Position numbers and translations under genes: made by a program. Of a DNA stretch of 5,826 bases, positions 1-5,326 are shown piece after piece (position 1 is the stretch's first letter; the number at the start of each line of letters is the position of its first letter). The DNA comes from Pseudobdellovibrionaceae bacterium (GTDB lineage: Bacteria > Bdellovibrionota > Bdellovibrionia > Bdellovibrionales > JAMPXM01), in assembly GCA_913776405.1 (NCBI GenBank), contig CAJYOV010000568.1, positions 1-5,826 on the forward strand, given 5' to 3'. The notes under the pieces were generated by a model, which was not told the origin of the DNA, did no database searches, and saw nothing but the letters and a program-made list of their open reading frames with translations.

Positions 1-263
1 ATTTGAGGTTCAGTGGCCTCTGTAGCGAGTTTCGCCGTGTGTTTGCGGCAACACCGCTGAACATCGTCAAGGTGTATGAGACCTCTCAGCAAGCGGCGAT
101 GTCGTACTCGAATCCCGCGATTATTCCGATCGAGCTCGTGACTGCGGACGAGCAGGGGCAAGTTTCGCCTTCGGCACCGCAAGGCTACTTGTCATTCAAA
201 GCTGCCGCCGAAGAGACTTCAGCGGCGACTCCCAATCAGGATGAAGATAGCGACGAAGCTTAA
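1..263 (+). CDS. 3' end of an unidentified protein gene (5' truncated by window)
   Basis: The reading frame is open from the window edge (first full codon at 3) to a TAA at 261-263; the other two forward frames close within about 30 bases. No internal ATG has a convincing ribosome binding site, so this is most likely the last ~87 codons of a longer gene. The visible part has a mixed segment ending in VFAATPLNIVKVYE, then a polar stretch with a short hydrophobic patch (NPAIIPIELV). It finishes in a disordered Ala/Thr/Glu tail ending in PNQDEDSDEA. I recognise no domain and assign no function. The stop codon overlaps the stop of the convergent coiled-coil gene, with no spacer and no U-tract terminator. 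Codon choice resembles the neighbouring genes, which supports it being real coding sequence. Confidence 0.6.
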   Translation, partial: LRFSGLCSEFRRVFAATPLNIVKVYETSQQAAMSYSNPAIIPIELVTADEQGQVSPSAPQGYLSFKAAAEETSAATPNQDEDSDEA

Positions 264-276
264 AGGCTCGCTTCGT
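253..276. repeat. Inverted repeat (hairpin) with both convergent stop codons in its loop
   Basis: ACGAAGC (253-259) and GCTTCGT (270-276) are perfect 7-base complements around a 10-base loop. The loop contains the TTAA (260-263) that supplies the stop codons of both flanking genes. Neither strand has a run of T after the stem, so this is not a standard intrinsic terminator. It could still slow polymerase or protect 3' ends. Chance formation is possible because the arms are coding sequence on either side. Confidence 0.4.
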
Positions 277-1582
277 GACCGCGATCGGTCTCGACGATGT
301 CGAGGCCGTTGATCTGCGCTTCTGAGCCGCGTGCTTTCGTGAAACCCGCTTCTAAAGCGGCTAACAAACCATCGATGCGATCTAAGCTTGCTGTCGTTTG
401 CGCTGCGTTTTGAGCGGGTGCTGGGGCTGTTGTCGCAGCGGGAGCCGCTTCCGATTTCGCATCGGCTTTGAGTGGGGCGCGTTCGCCTGGCTCTCGCGCT
501 TTACGATCGGCGCGAAGTTGACGGCTCAATTCTTGATTCAAACGATTGAGCGATTCTTGTTGAAGCTTCGAGGCTTCAAAACGCTTTTGTGCTTCAGCCC
601 AAACGGCTTGCAAGCTTTCGAATTGATCTTGAATCCGTGCTTGCTCCGCTTTTGCCTCGCGCGCCTCGTTCATCGCGCGATCGCGCTCTTCGGAAACGGT
701 CATCAATTCAGCCGCTGTTGTTTTCGCTTCTTTGCGGAACGCGATCAGTTGATCCTGGATCGCTTTCATTTCGCCAGAGAGTTGAGCTTCCATCTCGCTG
801 TTACGACGCTCGAGGAAGATGATGCGATTTTCTGCAGCCGTTTGAGATGAAACGGCGTCGTCGAGACGAAGCGCTTTCTCTTTGTAAAGTTGAAGCTCGG
901 CTTTTGCCTTTTGAGCATCCGCCTCGGCAGCCTTCATGCGAGATTCGTATTTTTCAACGAGTAACGCCTGATCTTGGTTTGCTGAGCGAGTCACGTTCTG
1001 CATCTGAGTGACGGCGTCAGTCATGCGGGCACGAAGATCGCCGATTGTCGCCTCGCGGTTTGCGAGTTGGCGATCCAGGAAGCTTGCGCGTGTTTTAGCT
1101 TCATCGAGCTGATGACGGATATCGTTCAAGTAAGGTCGAACCCACGCACGGACGCGGCGGCGATAAGCTTGCTCGAATCGTAAACCCGCAAGCAGCTCGT
1201 CGCGACGTTCTTCAGCTGCTTCAACCTTCGCTTCCATCAGCTGGATCTGCTCGCGAAGAGCGTTGTGATCGGAATCAACTCGAGACGCTTTCTCGCGCCA
1301 CATTTCGTCTTTCTCCTGAAGAACTTGAATCTGCGACACGAGCGAGTTGTGCGCGAACGTGATCTCTTGATTGATTCGCTCTTGCTCCATCAGCTGTTGC
1401 TCAAGGATGCTGTTGCGGCGAATGTTGACCTTCAGGCGCGCCATCAAGTCTTCGTTCTGACCGATCAGAGTTTCAACCGTACCTGAGTGCAAGATGTGCG
1501 ACGGAAGTTGCGAAAGATTTGGAGGAGGCGGCACTTCCGTTGGAAGGGGAACTGGAATTGGCGCGTTTGGCTCGTGGATCAT
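260..1582 (-). CDS. Long coiled-coil protein, Ala/Glu/Arg-rich, cysteine-free
   Basis: This 440-residue protein has three zones. Residues 1-29 are proline-rich and probably disordered (for example PIPVPLPTEVPPPP). Residues ~38-365 are almost continuous heptad-like helix rich in Glu, Gln, Arg, Ala and Leu, interrupted near 136-152 by an arginine-rich segment (FEQAYRRRVRAWVRPYL) that may be a hinge or binding site. Residues ~366-398 are an Ala/Pro/Thr linker, followed by a short helix (SLDRIDGLLAALEAGFTKA, 399-417) and a polar tail. It has no signal peptide, membrane helix, cysteine or ATPase motif, so a cytoplasmic filament or scaffold role is the simplest inference. Bdellovibrio has a described intermediate-filament-like coiled-coil protein, Ccrp; whether this is that protein cannot be decided here, because coiled coils look alike. 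The ATG at 1582 is preceded by GGAGG at a short 4-base spacing, and the next in-frame ATG is 46 codons on. It diverges from the gene at 1743. Confidence 0.9.
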   Translation of the reverse strand: MIHEPNAPIPVPLPTEVPPPPNLSQLPSHILHSGTVETLIGQNEDLMARLKVNIRRNSILEQQLMEQERINQEITFAHNSLVSQIQVLQEKDEMWREKASRVDSDHNALREQIQLMEAKVEAAEERRDELLAGLRFEQAYRRRVRAWVRPYLNDIRHQLDEAKTRASFLDRQLANREATIGDLRARMTDAVTQMQNVTRSANQDQALLVEKYESRMKAAEADAQKAKAELQLYKEKALRLDDAVSSQTAAENRIIFLERRNSEMEAQLSGEMKAIQDQLIAFRKEAKTTAAELMTVSEERDRAMNEAREAKAEQARIQDQFESLQAVWAEAQKRFEASKLQQESLNRLNQELSRQLRADRKAREPGERAPLKADAKSEAAPAATTAPAPAQNAAQTTASLDRIDGLLAALEAGFTKARGSEAQINGLDIVETDRGHEASL

Positions 1583-1585
1583 GCA

Positions 1586-1591
1586 TCCTCC
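1586..1591 (-). promoter_or_regulatory. Ribosome binding site of the coiled-coil gene
   Basis: On the minus strand this reads GGAGGA, a strong Shine-Dalgarno match, ending 3 bases before the ATG (4 bases if only GGAGG pairs). The spacing is shorter than the usual 5-9 bases, but no other start fits and the match is the strongest in the window. Confidence 0.7.
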
Positions 1592-1615
1592 ATGACTTAT
1601 GTCCGTCTCGAGTCT

Positions 1616-1643
1616 TTGAGCTAAGTAGTGATAGGACTATCGT
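1616..1643 (+). promoter_or_regulatory. Weak sigma70-like promoter candidate toward the gene at 1743
   Basis: A possible -35 box TTGAGC (1616-1621) and -10 box TATCGT (1638-1643) are separated by 16 bases; each matches consensus at four of six positions. Transcription would begin near 1650 and leave a leader of about 90 bases. The -10 box overlaps the small palindrome at 1630-1641 and the candidate -10 box of the opposing promoter. Found by eye in a short region, so low confidence. Confidence 0.25.
1630..1641. promoter_or_regulatory. Short palindrome, possible operator
   Basis: GATAG-GA-CTATC is a perfect 5-base inverted repeat with a 2-base centre. It lies in the divergent intergenic region and overlaps the best -10 candidates for both directions, which is where a regulator controlling both genes could bind. 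It is small enough to occur by chance. Confidence 0.25.
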
Positions 1644-1668
1644 CTCAAAACTGCACATGGCCTGTCAA
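1639..1668 (-). promoter_or_regulatory. Promoter candidate for the coiled-coil gene
   Basis: The minus strand has a perfect -35 hexamer TTGACA (plus-strand 1663-1668). Eighteen bases downstream is a poor -10 match, GACGAT (1639-1644), with three of six consensus bases. The leader would be about 50 bases. The -35 is convincing and the -10 is not, so another sigma factor or a different -10 is possible. Confidence 0.3.
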
Positions 1669-1675
1669 AATATCG

Positions 1676-1693
1676 AGGTCCAGGTCCAGGTCT
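1676..1693. repeat. Three tandem copies of a hexamer (AGGTCC, AGGTCC, AGGTCT)
   Basis: Two exact AGGTCC units and one with a single change lie end to end in the intergenic region. The last copy also contributes to CCAG-GT-CTGG (1686-1695), a 4-base inverted repeat. They sit upstream of the TTGACA candidate of the minus-strand gene, where an activator could bind, but the period of six does not place copies on one face of the helix. Slippage is an equally good explanation. Confidence 0.5.
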
Positions 1694-1742
1694 GGTTTCA
1701 ATCGTTTCAGTCAGCGCTTTACGGAGCCGATCAGTTTTTTGA

Positions 1743-2333
1743 ATGGCGAAGAATCTCGATGTCGCCTTGAAGGTCGCTGAGGCCCATCAAGAGCGCGAAA
1801 TGAATTCTAAAATCTCGGCGCGCATGCGTGCGTCGGTAAGTGAGGGCGGCGCAAACAGCTTCCGCGCTCAGGTGTTATCTCTTGTCGCCAACGAGAATTA
1901 CGCCAAAGCCATCGAAGAGTTGCGAAGCTTCGCTGAATCTAAGCATGAGTTTCCGCAGTTCAAATTCCGCGCTGAACGGTACTTGTCTTATTCGGTCGAT
2001 CTGATCAACGCGATCAAGGCCAAACGTTCATTTCCGGGGCTTCAGCACTTAAGCATGTCGAAGCAGCAAGAGCTTCATGACCGTGCGATGGAGCATTTCG
2101 AAGATCTCAAGGCAACGCTGCGGAAGATCGACCACATCGAACGAGAAGTAAAATTGGATGACGTTCGATCGACCGTCTGGGTCGTGAAGGCGTCGATTTA
2201 CTGCGTCTTTGCCATTCTGGTTTTGGGTTTTCTTTTAGAGCTATCGAAAGGCGTTCTGCCTTCGGCCACGATCGTCGCTGACGATGCGTTCAGCCGCATC
2301 ATCAACTTCGTTTTCGATAAAATCGGGCTCTGA
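1743..2333 (+). CDS. Hypothetical single-pass membrane protein with cytoplasmic helical domain
   Basis: I do not recognise this 196-residue protein. Residues ~1-140 are polar and predicted helical; residues ~45-125 contain helix pairs of TPR-like appearance (for example ENYAKAIEELRSFAES), but no repeat is clear enough to name. A single membrane helix spans ~145-167 (VWVVKASIYCVFAILVLGF), with Lys/Arg before it. This predicts the N-terminal domain in the cytoplasm and about 29 residues outside, ending in an amphipathic segment (FSRIINFVFDKIGL). It has no signal peptide. The start is uncertain: ATG 1743 directly follows an in-frame TGA (1740-1742), and the only GGAG lies 16 bases upstream. ATG at 1800 (residue 20) is an alternative, also with a weak site. 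The gene diverges from the coiled-coil gene and converges on the VKOR gene. A scaffold or adaptor at the inner membrane is a guess. Confidence 0.8.
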   Translation: MAKNLDVALKVAEAHQEREMNSKISARMRASVSEGGANSFRAQVLSLVANENYAKAIEELRSFAESKHEFPQFKFRAERYLSYSVDLINAIKAKRSFPGLQHLSMSKQQELHDRAMEHFEDLKATLRKIDHIEREVKLDDVRSTVWVVKASIYCVFAILVLGFLLELSKGVLPSATIVADDAFSRIINFVFDKIGL

Positions 2334-2347
2334 ACGCCAAATTCTCA

Positions 2348-2371
2348 AGGGCTTTGGAGCCCTCAAAAAAA
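2348..2371. terminator. Hairpin plus A-tract between convergent genes, atypical terminator
   Basis: AGGGCT (2348-2353), loop TTGG and AGCCCT (2358-2363) form a perfect 6-base stem, 14 bases after the stop at 2333 and 9 bases beyond the stop end at 2373 of the opposing gene. Its position suits a bidirectional terminator. However, the homopolymer (seven A at 2365-2371) lies after the stem on the plus strand, so neither transcript has the U-run immediately after its hairpin. Confidence 0.4.
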
Positions 2372-2372
2372 T

Positions 2373-3548
2373 TTAAAGGCTCTGATAGGCGCGCTTTAAG
2401 ACGGGGAGGGTTTGCCCGCCAGGGAGCTGCTTCTTGTTTGCATAAATAGAAGGGGTACCTTGAATTTGGAGCGCTGTGCCGGCGTCGGCTTGGGCGCGCA
2501 CGATCTTTTTCGATTCGTCTGAATCGGTACACGCTTTCATTTCCGCGGGTGTCATCTGAGTGACCGCTTGCATGTCTTTAAAAGCGCCTTCGATTTGGGC
2601 TGCCGTCATGTACGTGTCTTGATCGAAGATGTAATCGTGAGTCGCCCAGCCCGTTTTCTTGTTCTTTTCAGCGCACCAGACAACACGCGCGAGCAGGCAT
2701 GAAGCGCCGTTCGCTTGCGAGATGGCAGAGTTGCATTCGCCATCTAAAGGCCATGGTTGAAACTCGACGCGAACATCAGGATGAGCAGCCGCGAACGCTT
2801 TTACGACCGGTGCCGCATGCTTACAGTGGATACAACGGAAATCAGCGAATTCTACGAGGGTCATCTTCGCTTTGTCGGCGTCTGGACCCTTTACGAGAGG
2901 GTCGACAGTTTGAATTTGTCGCTCTGGGCTTGTTTGCCACTCTTGAACAAGTTGTTTAGCTTGTAAATCCAAGTCAGCGGAACCAGAGGACTTTGTCATC
3001 GAGCTATGTGCGACAGCGACGCCGAGAAGACCCGCAGCTGCGACGATGGCAACCGGAGTGAGATCTTTAGGGCCGTACGCTGAGCCCGCAAACTTCGAGC
3101 CGGCATCGGCGCGGTTAGCTGCAAAGACAAAACCGAATGTCAGGAACGAGAGAATGTAGGCCGCGATACAAAAGAGACAGTACTGGCTCATTTGTGTGAA
3201 CGCGATCAGTGCCATCGCGATTGAAGCGAGAGCGATGACGCCTGAAACCAAAAGTAAGTTTTTGCGCGCGATCGGACGGCGATCGGTTTCAGTGAGGGGA
3301 TAAAGCGCCAGGAGCACTAAGAACCCGAAGTTGGCCATGAAACCCCAAAGAGCCATCGGGTAACCAAAGAGCGTCGAGTATTTGCTGGCAGCAACGGCTG
3401 AACAGTTGAAAGTCGCGTTGATGTCGCAAACGCTCTTAGACGCTTGGCCGACGTCGAGCGCCAAGTGCTGAGAGTAAAGATACCCATGGACGAAGAGGGC
3501 GATGATCGTTGTTACGGCAGAAGCCCAGAGAAAAGTCCGGCGATTCAC
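2373..3548 (-). CDS. VKOR-DsbA fusion: membrane quinone-linked disulfide oxidoreductase with periplasmic thioredoxin domain
   Basis: This 391-residue protein joins a vitamin K epoxide reductase (VKOR) domain to a DsbA-like thioredoxin domain. In this family the thioredoxin part oxidises cysteines in secreted proteins, and VKOR re-oxidises it and passes electrons to quinone, replacing separate DsbA and DsbB. Likely membrane helices are at ~5-27, 65-83, 98-117, 124-144 and 164-181. VKOR landmarks are all present: loop cysteines C41 and C49 (seven residues apart, as in human VKORC1), S55 six residues after C49, the FGYP/ALWG segment, and the quinone-site pair C124-LF-C127. The fifth helix puts the C-terminal domain in the periplasm. 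That domain has active site C239-IH-C242 after FADFR and the cis-proline motif GTPS (P366). Four extra cysteines (C272, C284, C292, C340) could form structural disulfides. The start is GTG at 3548, with GGGAG seven bases upstream. It is a stand-alone gene with its own promoter. Confidence 0.95.
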   Translation of the reverse strand: MNRRTFLWASAVTTIIALFVHGYLYSQHLALDVGQASKSVCDINATFNCSAVAASKYSTLFGYPMALWGFMANFGFLVLLALYPLTETDRRPIARKNLLLVSGVIALASIAMALIAFTQMSQYCLFCIAAYILSFLTFGFVFAANRADAGSKFAGSAYGPKDLTPVAIVAAAGLLGVAVAHSSMTKSSGSADLDLQAKQLVQEWQTSPERQIQTVDPLVKGPDADKAKMTLVEFADFRCIHCKHAAPVVKAFAAAHPDVRVEFQPWPLDGECNSAISQANGASCLLARVVWCAEKNKKTGWATHDYIFDQDTYMTAAQIEGAFKDMQAVTQMTPAEMKACTDSDESKKIVRAQADAGTALQIQGTPSIYANKKQLPGGQTLPVLKRAYQSL

Positions 3549-3555
3549 GAGTGCG

Positions 3556-3560
3556 CTCCC
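3556..3560 (-). promoter_or_regulatory. Ribosome binding site supporting the GTG start of the VKOR-DsbA gene
   Basis: GGGAG on the minus strand lies seven bases before GTG 3548, a near-ideal spacing. This favours the GTG, which gives an N-terminus of MNRRTF followed directly by the first membrane helix. Confidence 0.75.
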
Positions 3561-3583
3561 ATTGAGGTTTTTGCCACGGAGCG

Positions 3584-3612
3584 ATTACAGCCAATCTTTT
3601 TTGTTAAAGCAA
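3584..3612 (-). promoter_or_regulatory. Promoter candidate for the VKOR-DsbA gene
   Basis: On the minus strand, TTGCTT (plus-strand 3607-3612) and TGTAAT (3584-3589) are separated by exactly 17 bases. The -10 box matches consensus at five of six positions and the -35 at its first three. The spacer contains a run of six A. The leader would be roughly 30 bases and would include the GGGAG site. This is the best promoter-like arrangement in the window. Confidence 0.5.
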
Positions 3613-3634
3613 GAAGTTCTGCCACAATGGAGAG

Positions 3635-5326
3635 GTGTCGAATCGCCGCTGGTTAGAAACTCGAAAATCTCTTTTGAAGTCCGTGAAGGGCGAGGTGCTG
3701 CGGCGCCTAGGTGGGAAAGAGCCCGCCGACGTGCGCGCTTACACGGCCGTTTATGAACGCGAATTGAAAAAGCCTTGGACGGTTTCGACAAAAGCGGAAT
3801 TGATGTCGGCGATTGAGCACGCGGATTTCGTTTACGGTGGCGACTTCCATGCCCTTCAGCAAGCGCAACGAACGCACTTGCGAATTCTACGGTCACTCTC
3901 GGATGAGAGGCCGATCGTTCTAGGGCTCGAGTGTTTTTCTTCGAAGTCGCAGCGCTTTCTCGACGCTTATTTGTCGGGTGAACTTTCACTCGATCAACTT
4001 CGCAAAAAGACAAAATGGGATCTCGAATGGGGCTTTCCCTGGGATCATTACAAGCCGCTCTTCGAGCTCGCGAAGCTGAAAAAGTTTAAGCTCTACGGCA
4101 TTAACACGCCGTCTCTCAGTGAGCGTTCAGGCGCAGACCTTCATGCCCGAGACAAAGCGGCGGCAAAACTTCTGAAGCAGATTTCGCGTCGGCATCCGGG
4201 CGCGCTCGTCTACGTCATCTTCGGCGACCTGCATGTTGCAAGTGCTCATTTGCCGAAGGTGGTGCGTGACGAATTTGGTTTGCGTGGCGCAAGTCTCCAA
4301 GATGTCGTCGTTCATCTCAATTCCGAGACGATTTACTTCGAACTGGCCGAGAAAAATCTCGAGCTTTCGACGGACGTCGTGAAATTGACAGATTCGCTCT
4401 TCTGCATTCAGAGTTCGCCGCCTTGGGTGAAATGGCAAAGCTATCTCTTCTTCTTAGATCACGCTACGGAGGCGACAGCACTCGATGACGGCGAGTGGAT
4501 CGACGATGACGACGATGATGACGATGATTGGGAGTTCGATTACACGGATCACGTTGCGGCGCTCGTAAAACTCGCGGCTGGGGATCTCGGTGTCGAAGTC
4601 AAAGTCGACGACCTCTCTGTCTACGGAGAGGACGACGAACGCGCGTGGAAAGACGTGCAGTCTAAAATGGGAGAGAAGGATCGAGAGATTGCTCTTGGGT
4701 ATCTGAAAAACGCGAAGCCGTTTTTTATGCCGAAAGGCGGATTCGCCTATCTGCCACGCGCGACTGTGAACCATGTCGCGAGTCTCGCGGGCTTCTACTT
4801 GCACGCCAAACTTTCAAATCGAGAACGCAACCTTTGGCGTTTGCCAGGCGATCTTCAGGCTCTCATCTGGACTGAAGCCGTGGCTTATTTCATCTCGAAG
4901 CTCGTCAACCACGGTCGCAAGGCCGAAACGCTGACAGATTTACGCACGCAGATTCTTATGGCCTCAAGAAGCAGCGCGAGTGAGACGAAAAGTGAGGCGT
5001 TGCGCTTGGTCTTGGATCTTTCCATGAGCGAGCTCATTCAGCTTCGGCAAGGGCGTCGAAGGGCGCTGCAAGTTCGACCGCGACGTACGTCGAGTTATCT
5101 CGAAGCGGCGCGGATCTTAGGCGGCATGATGGGAGAAAGATTGTACCTAGCGTACCGCTCCCGTAAACTGAATGAGAATGAGTTGCTCAGATGGTTGAAA
5201 CGCGATGTCACAGCTCGCGATTTCGCAAACGTGTATGCCGGCATCGTTGAACGATTGGCCGAGCTTGCACCGGGAGAGTTTGAGAGTGGCTCGCGCTTAG
5301 TGAAAACGCGGAAGGAACGGCTTTAG
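3635..5326 (+). CDS. ChaN/Tiki-superfamily domain protein with Asp-run linker and long C-terminal region, probably cytoplasmic
   Basis: Residues ~60-210 carry the landmarks of the ChaN-like (haem-binding uptake, Tiki superfamily) fold. These are a first GxxH-type motif, GGDFH (68-72), where the family usually has GExH; GLE (97-99); an aromatic stretch WDLEWGFPWDHY (128-139); GINTP (155-159); and a second GDLH (197-200). Family members are often outer-membrane haem-binding lipoproteins, and relatives include metal-dependent hydrolases. Here there is no signal peptide and no lipobox cysteine, so export is unlikely. After the domain comes an acidic linker with nine consecutive Asp (290-298), then ~265 mostly helical residues, including FFMPKGGFAYLP (363-374) and an Arg-rich part near 472-484. 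I recognise no family for this second half. The start is uncertain: GTG 3635 has GGAG only two bases upstream, so GTG 3683 or 3695 are alternatives. The next gene starts directly after its stop, indicating coupled translation. Function beyond the fold is not assigned. Confidence 0.9.
   Translation: MSNRRWLETRKSLLKSVKGEVLRRLGGKEPADVRAYTAVYERELKKPWTVSTKAELMSAIEHADFVYGGDFHALQQAQRTHLRILRSLSDERPIVLGLECFSSKSQRFLDAYLSGELSLDQLRKKTKWDLEWGFPWDHYKPLFELAKLKKFKLYGINTPSLSERSGADLHARDKAAAKLLKQISRRHPGALVYVIFGDLHVASAHLPKVVRDEFGLRGASLQDVVVHLNSETIYFELAEKNLELSTDVVKLTDSLFCIQSSPPWVKWQSYLFFLDHATEATALDDGEWIDDDDDDDDDWEFDYTDHVAALVKLAAGDLGVEVKVDDLSVYGEDDERAWKDVQSKMGEKDREIALGYLKNAKPFFMPKGGFAYLPRATVNHVASLAGFYLHAKLSNRERNLWRLPGDLQALIWTEAVAYFISKLVNHGRKAETLTDLRTQILMASRSSASETKSEALRLVLDLSMSELIQLRQGRRRALQVRPRRTSSYLEAARILGGMMGERLYLAYRSRKLNENELLRWLKRDVTARDFANVYAGIVERLAELAPGEFESGSRLVKTRKERL
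4502..4528 (+). repeat. GAY trinucleotide tract encoding nine aspartates
   Basis: Nine consecutive codons GAC or GAT (residues 290-298 of the ChaN-like protein) sit in a wider acidic stretch that includes D284, D285, E287, E300, D302 and D305. GAC and GAT alternate irregularly, so the DNA is not a perfect microsatellite and the acidity itself may be selected. It could be a flexible linker or a divalent-metal-binding patch. Confidence 0.85.
5312..5317 (+). promoter_or_regulatory. Ribosome binding site of the GYF_2 gene inside the end of the ChaN-like gene
   Basis: AAGGAA ends nine bases before ATG 5327. It lies within the last codons of the upstream gene, whose TAG at 5324-5326 touches the ATG, so terminating ribosomes could re-initiate here. 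Confidence 0.6.

Noticed and set aside
287..307. A 9-base stem with a 3-base loop (CTCGAC-GAT-GTCGAG core) near the 3' end of the coiled-coil gene
   Set aside because: It lies inside codons for GLDIVETD, has no T-run in either direction, and TCGA-rich palindromes are common in this sequence; chance is the simplest explanation.
398..850. 150-codon open frame on the plus strand opposite the coiled-coil gene
   Set aside because: Composition is Phe/Arg/Cys-rich and typical of the antisense of a Glu/Ala/Gln coiled coil; there is no ribosome site and the opposite strand is clearly coding.
1519..1770. 83-codon plus-strand frame spanning the divergent intergenic region
   Set aside because: It overlaps the start of the coiled-coil gene and runs into the next gene in a different frame; it has no domain and no coding-like composition.
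2699..2966. Two overlapping plus-strand frames of 69 and 86 codons inside the VKOR-DsbA gene
   Set aside because: They are antisense to the thioredoxin domain, whose motifs are unmistakable.
3627..3656. Nine-codon ATG frame (MERCRIAAG) overlapping the GTG of the ChaN-like gene, considered as a leader peptide
   Set aside because: It has no ribosome site of its own and no regulatory composition; the ATG is a by-product of the GGAG region.
3585..4013. 142-codon minus-strand frame opposite the start of the ChaN-like gene
   Set aside because: It is Arg/Ser-rich antisense of a conserved ChaN domain and covers the VKOR promoter candidate; no ribosome site was seen.
4454..4804. 116-codon minus-strand frame with a hydrophobic Ile/Val stretch that resembles a membrane helix
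   Set aside because: The hydrophobic stretch is simply the reverse complement of the aspartate codons (GAC/GAT read as GTC/ATC).
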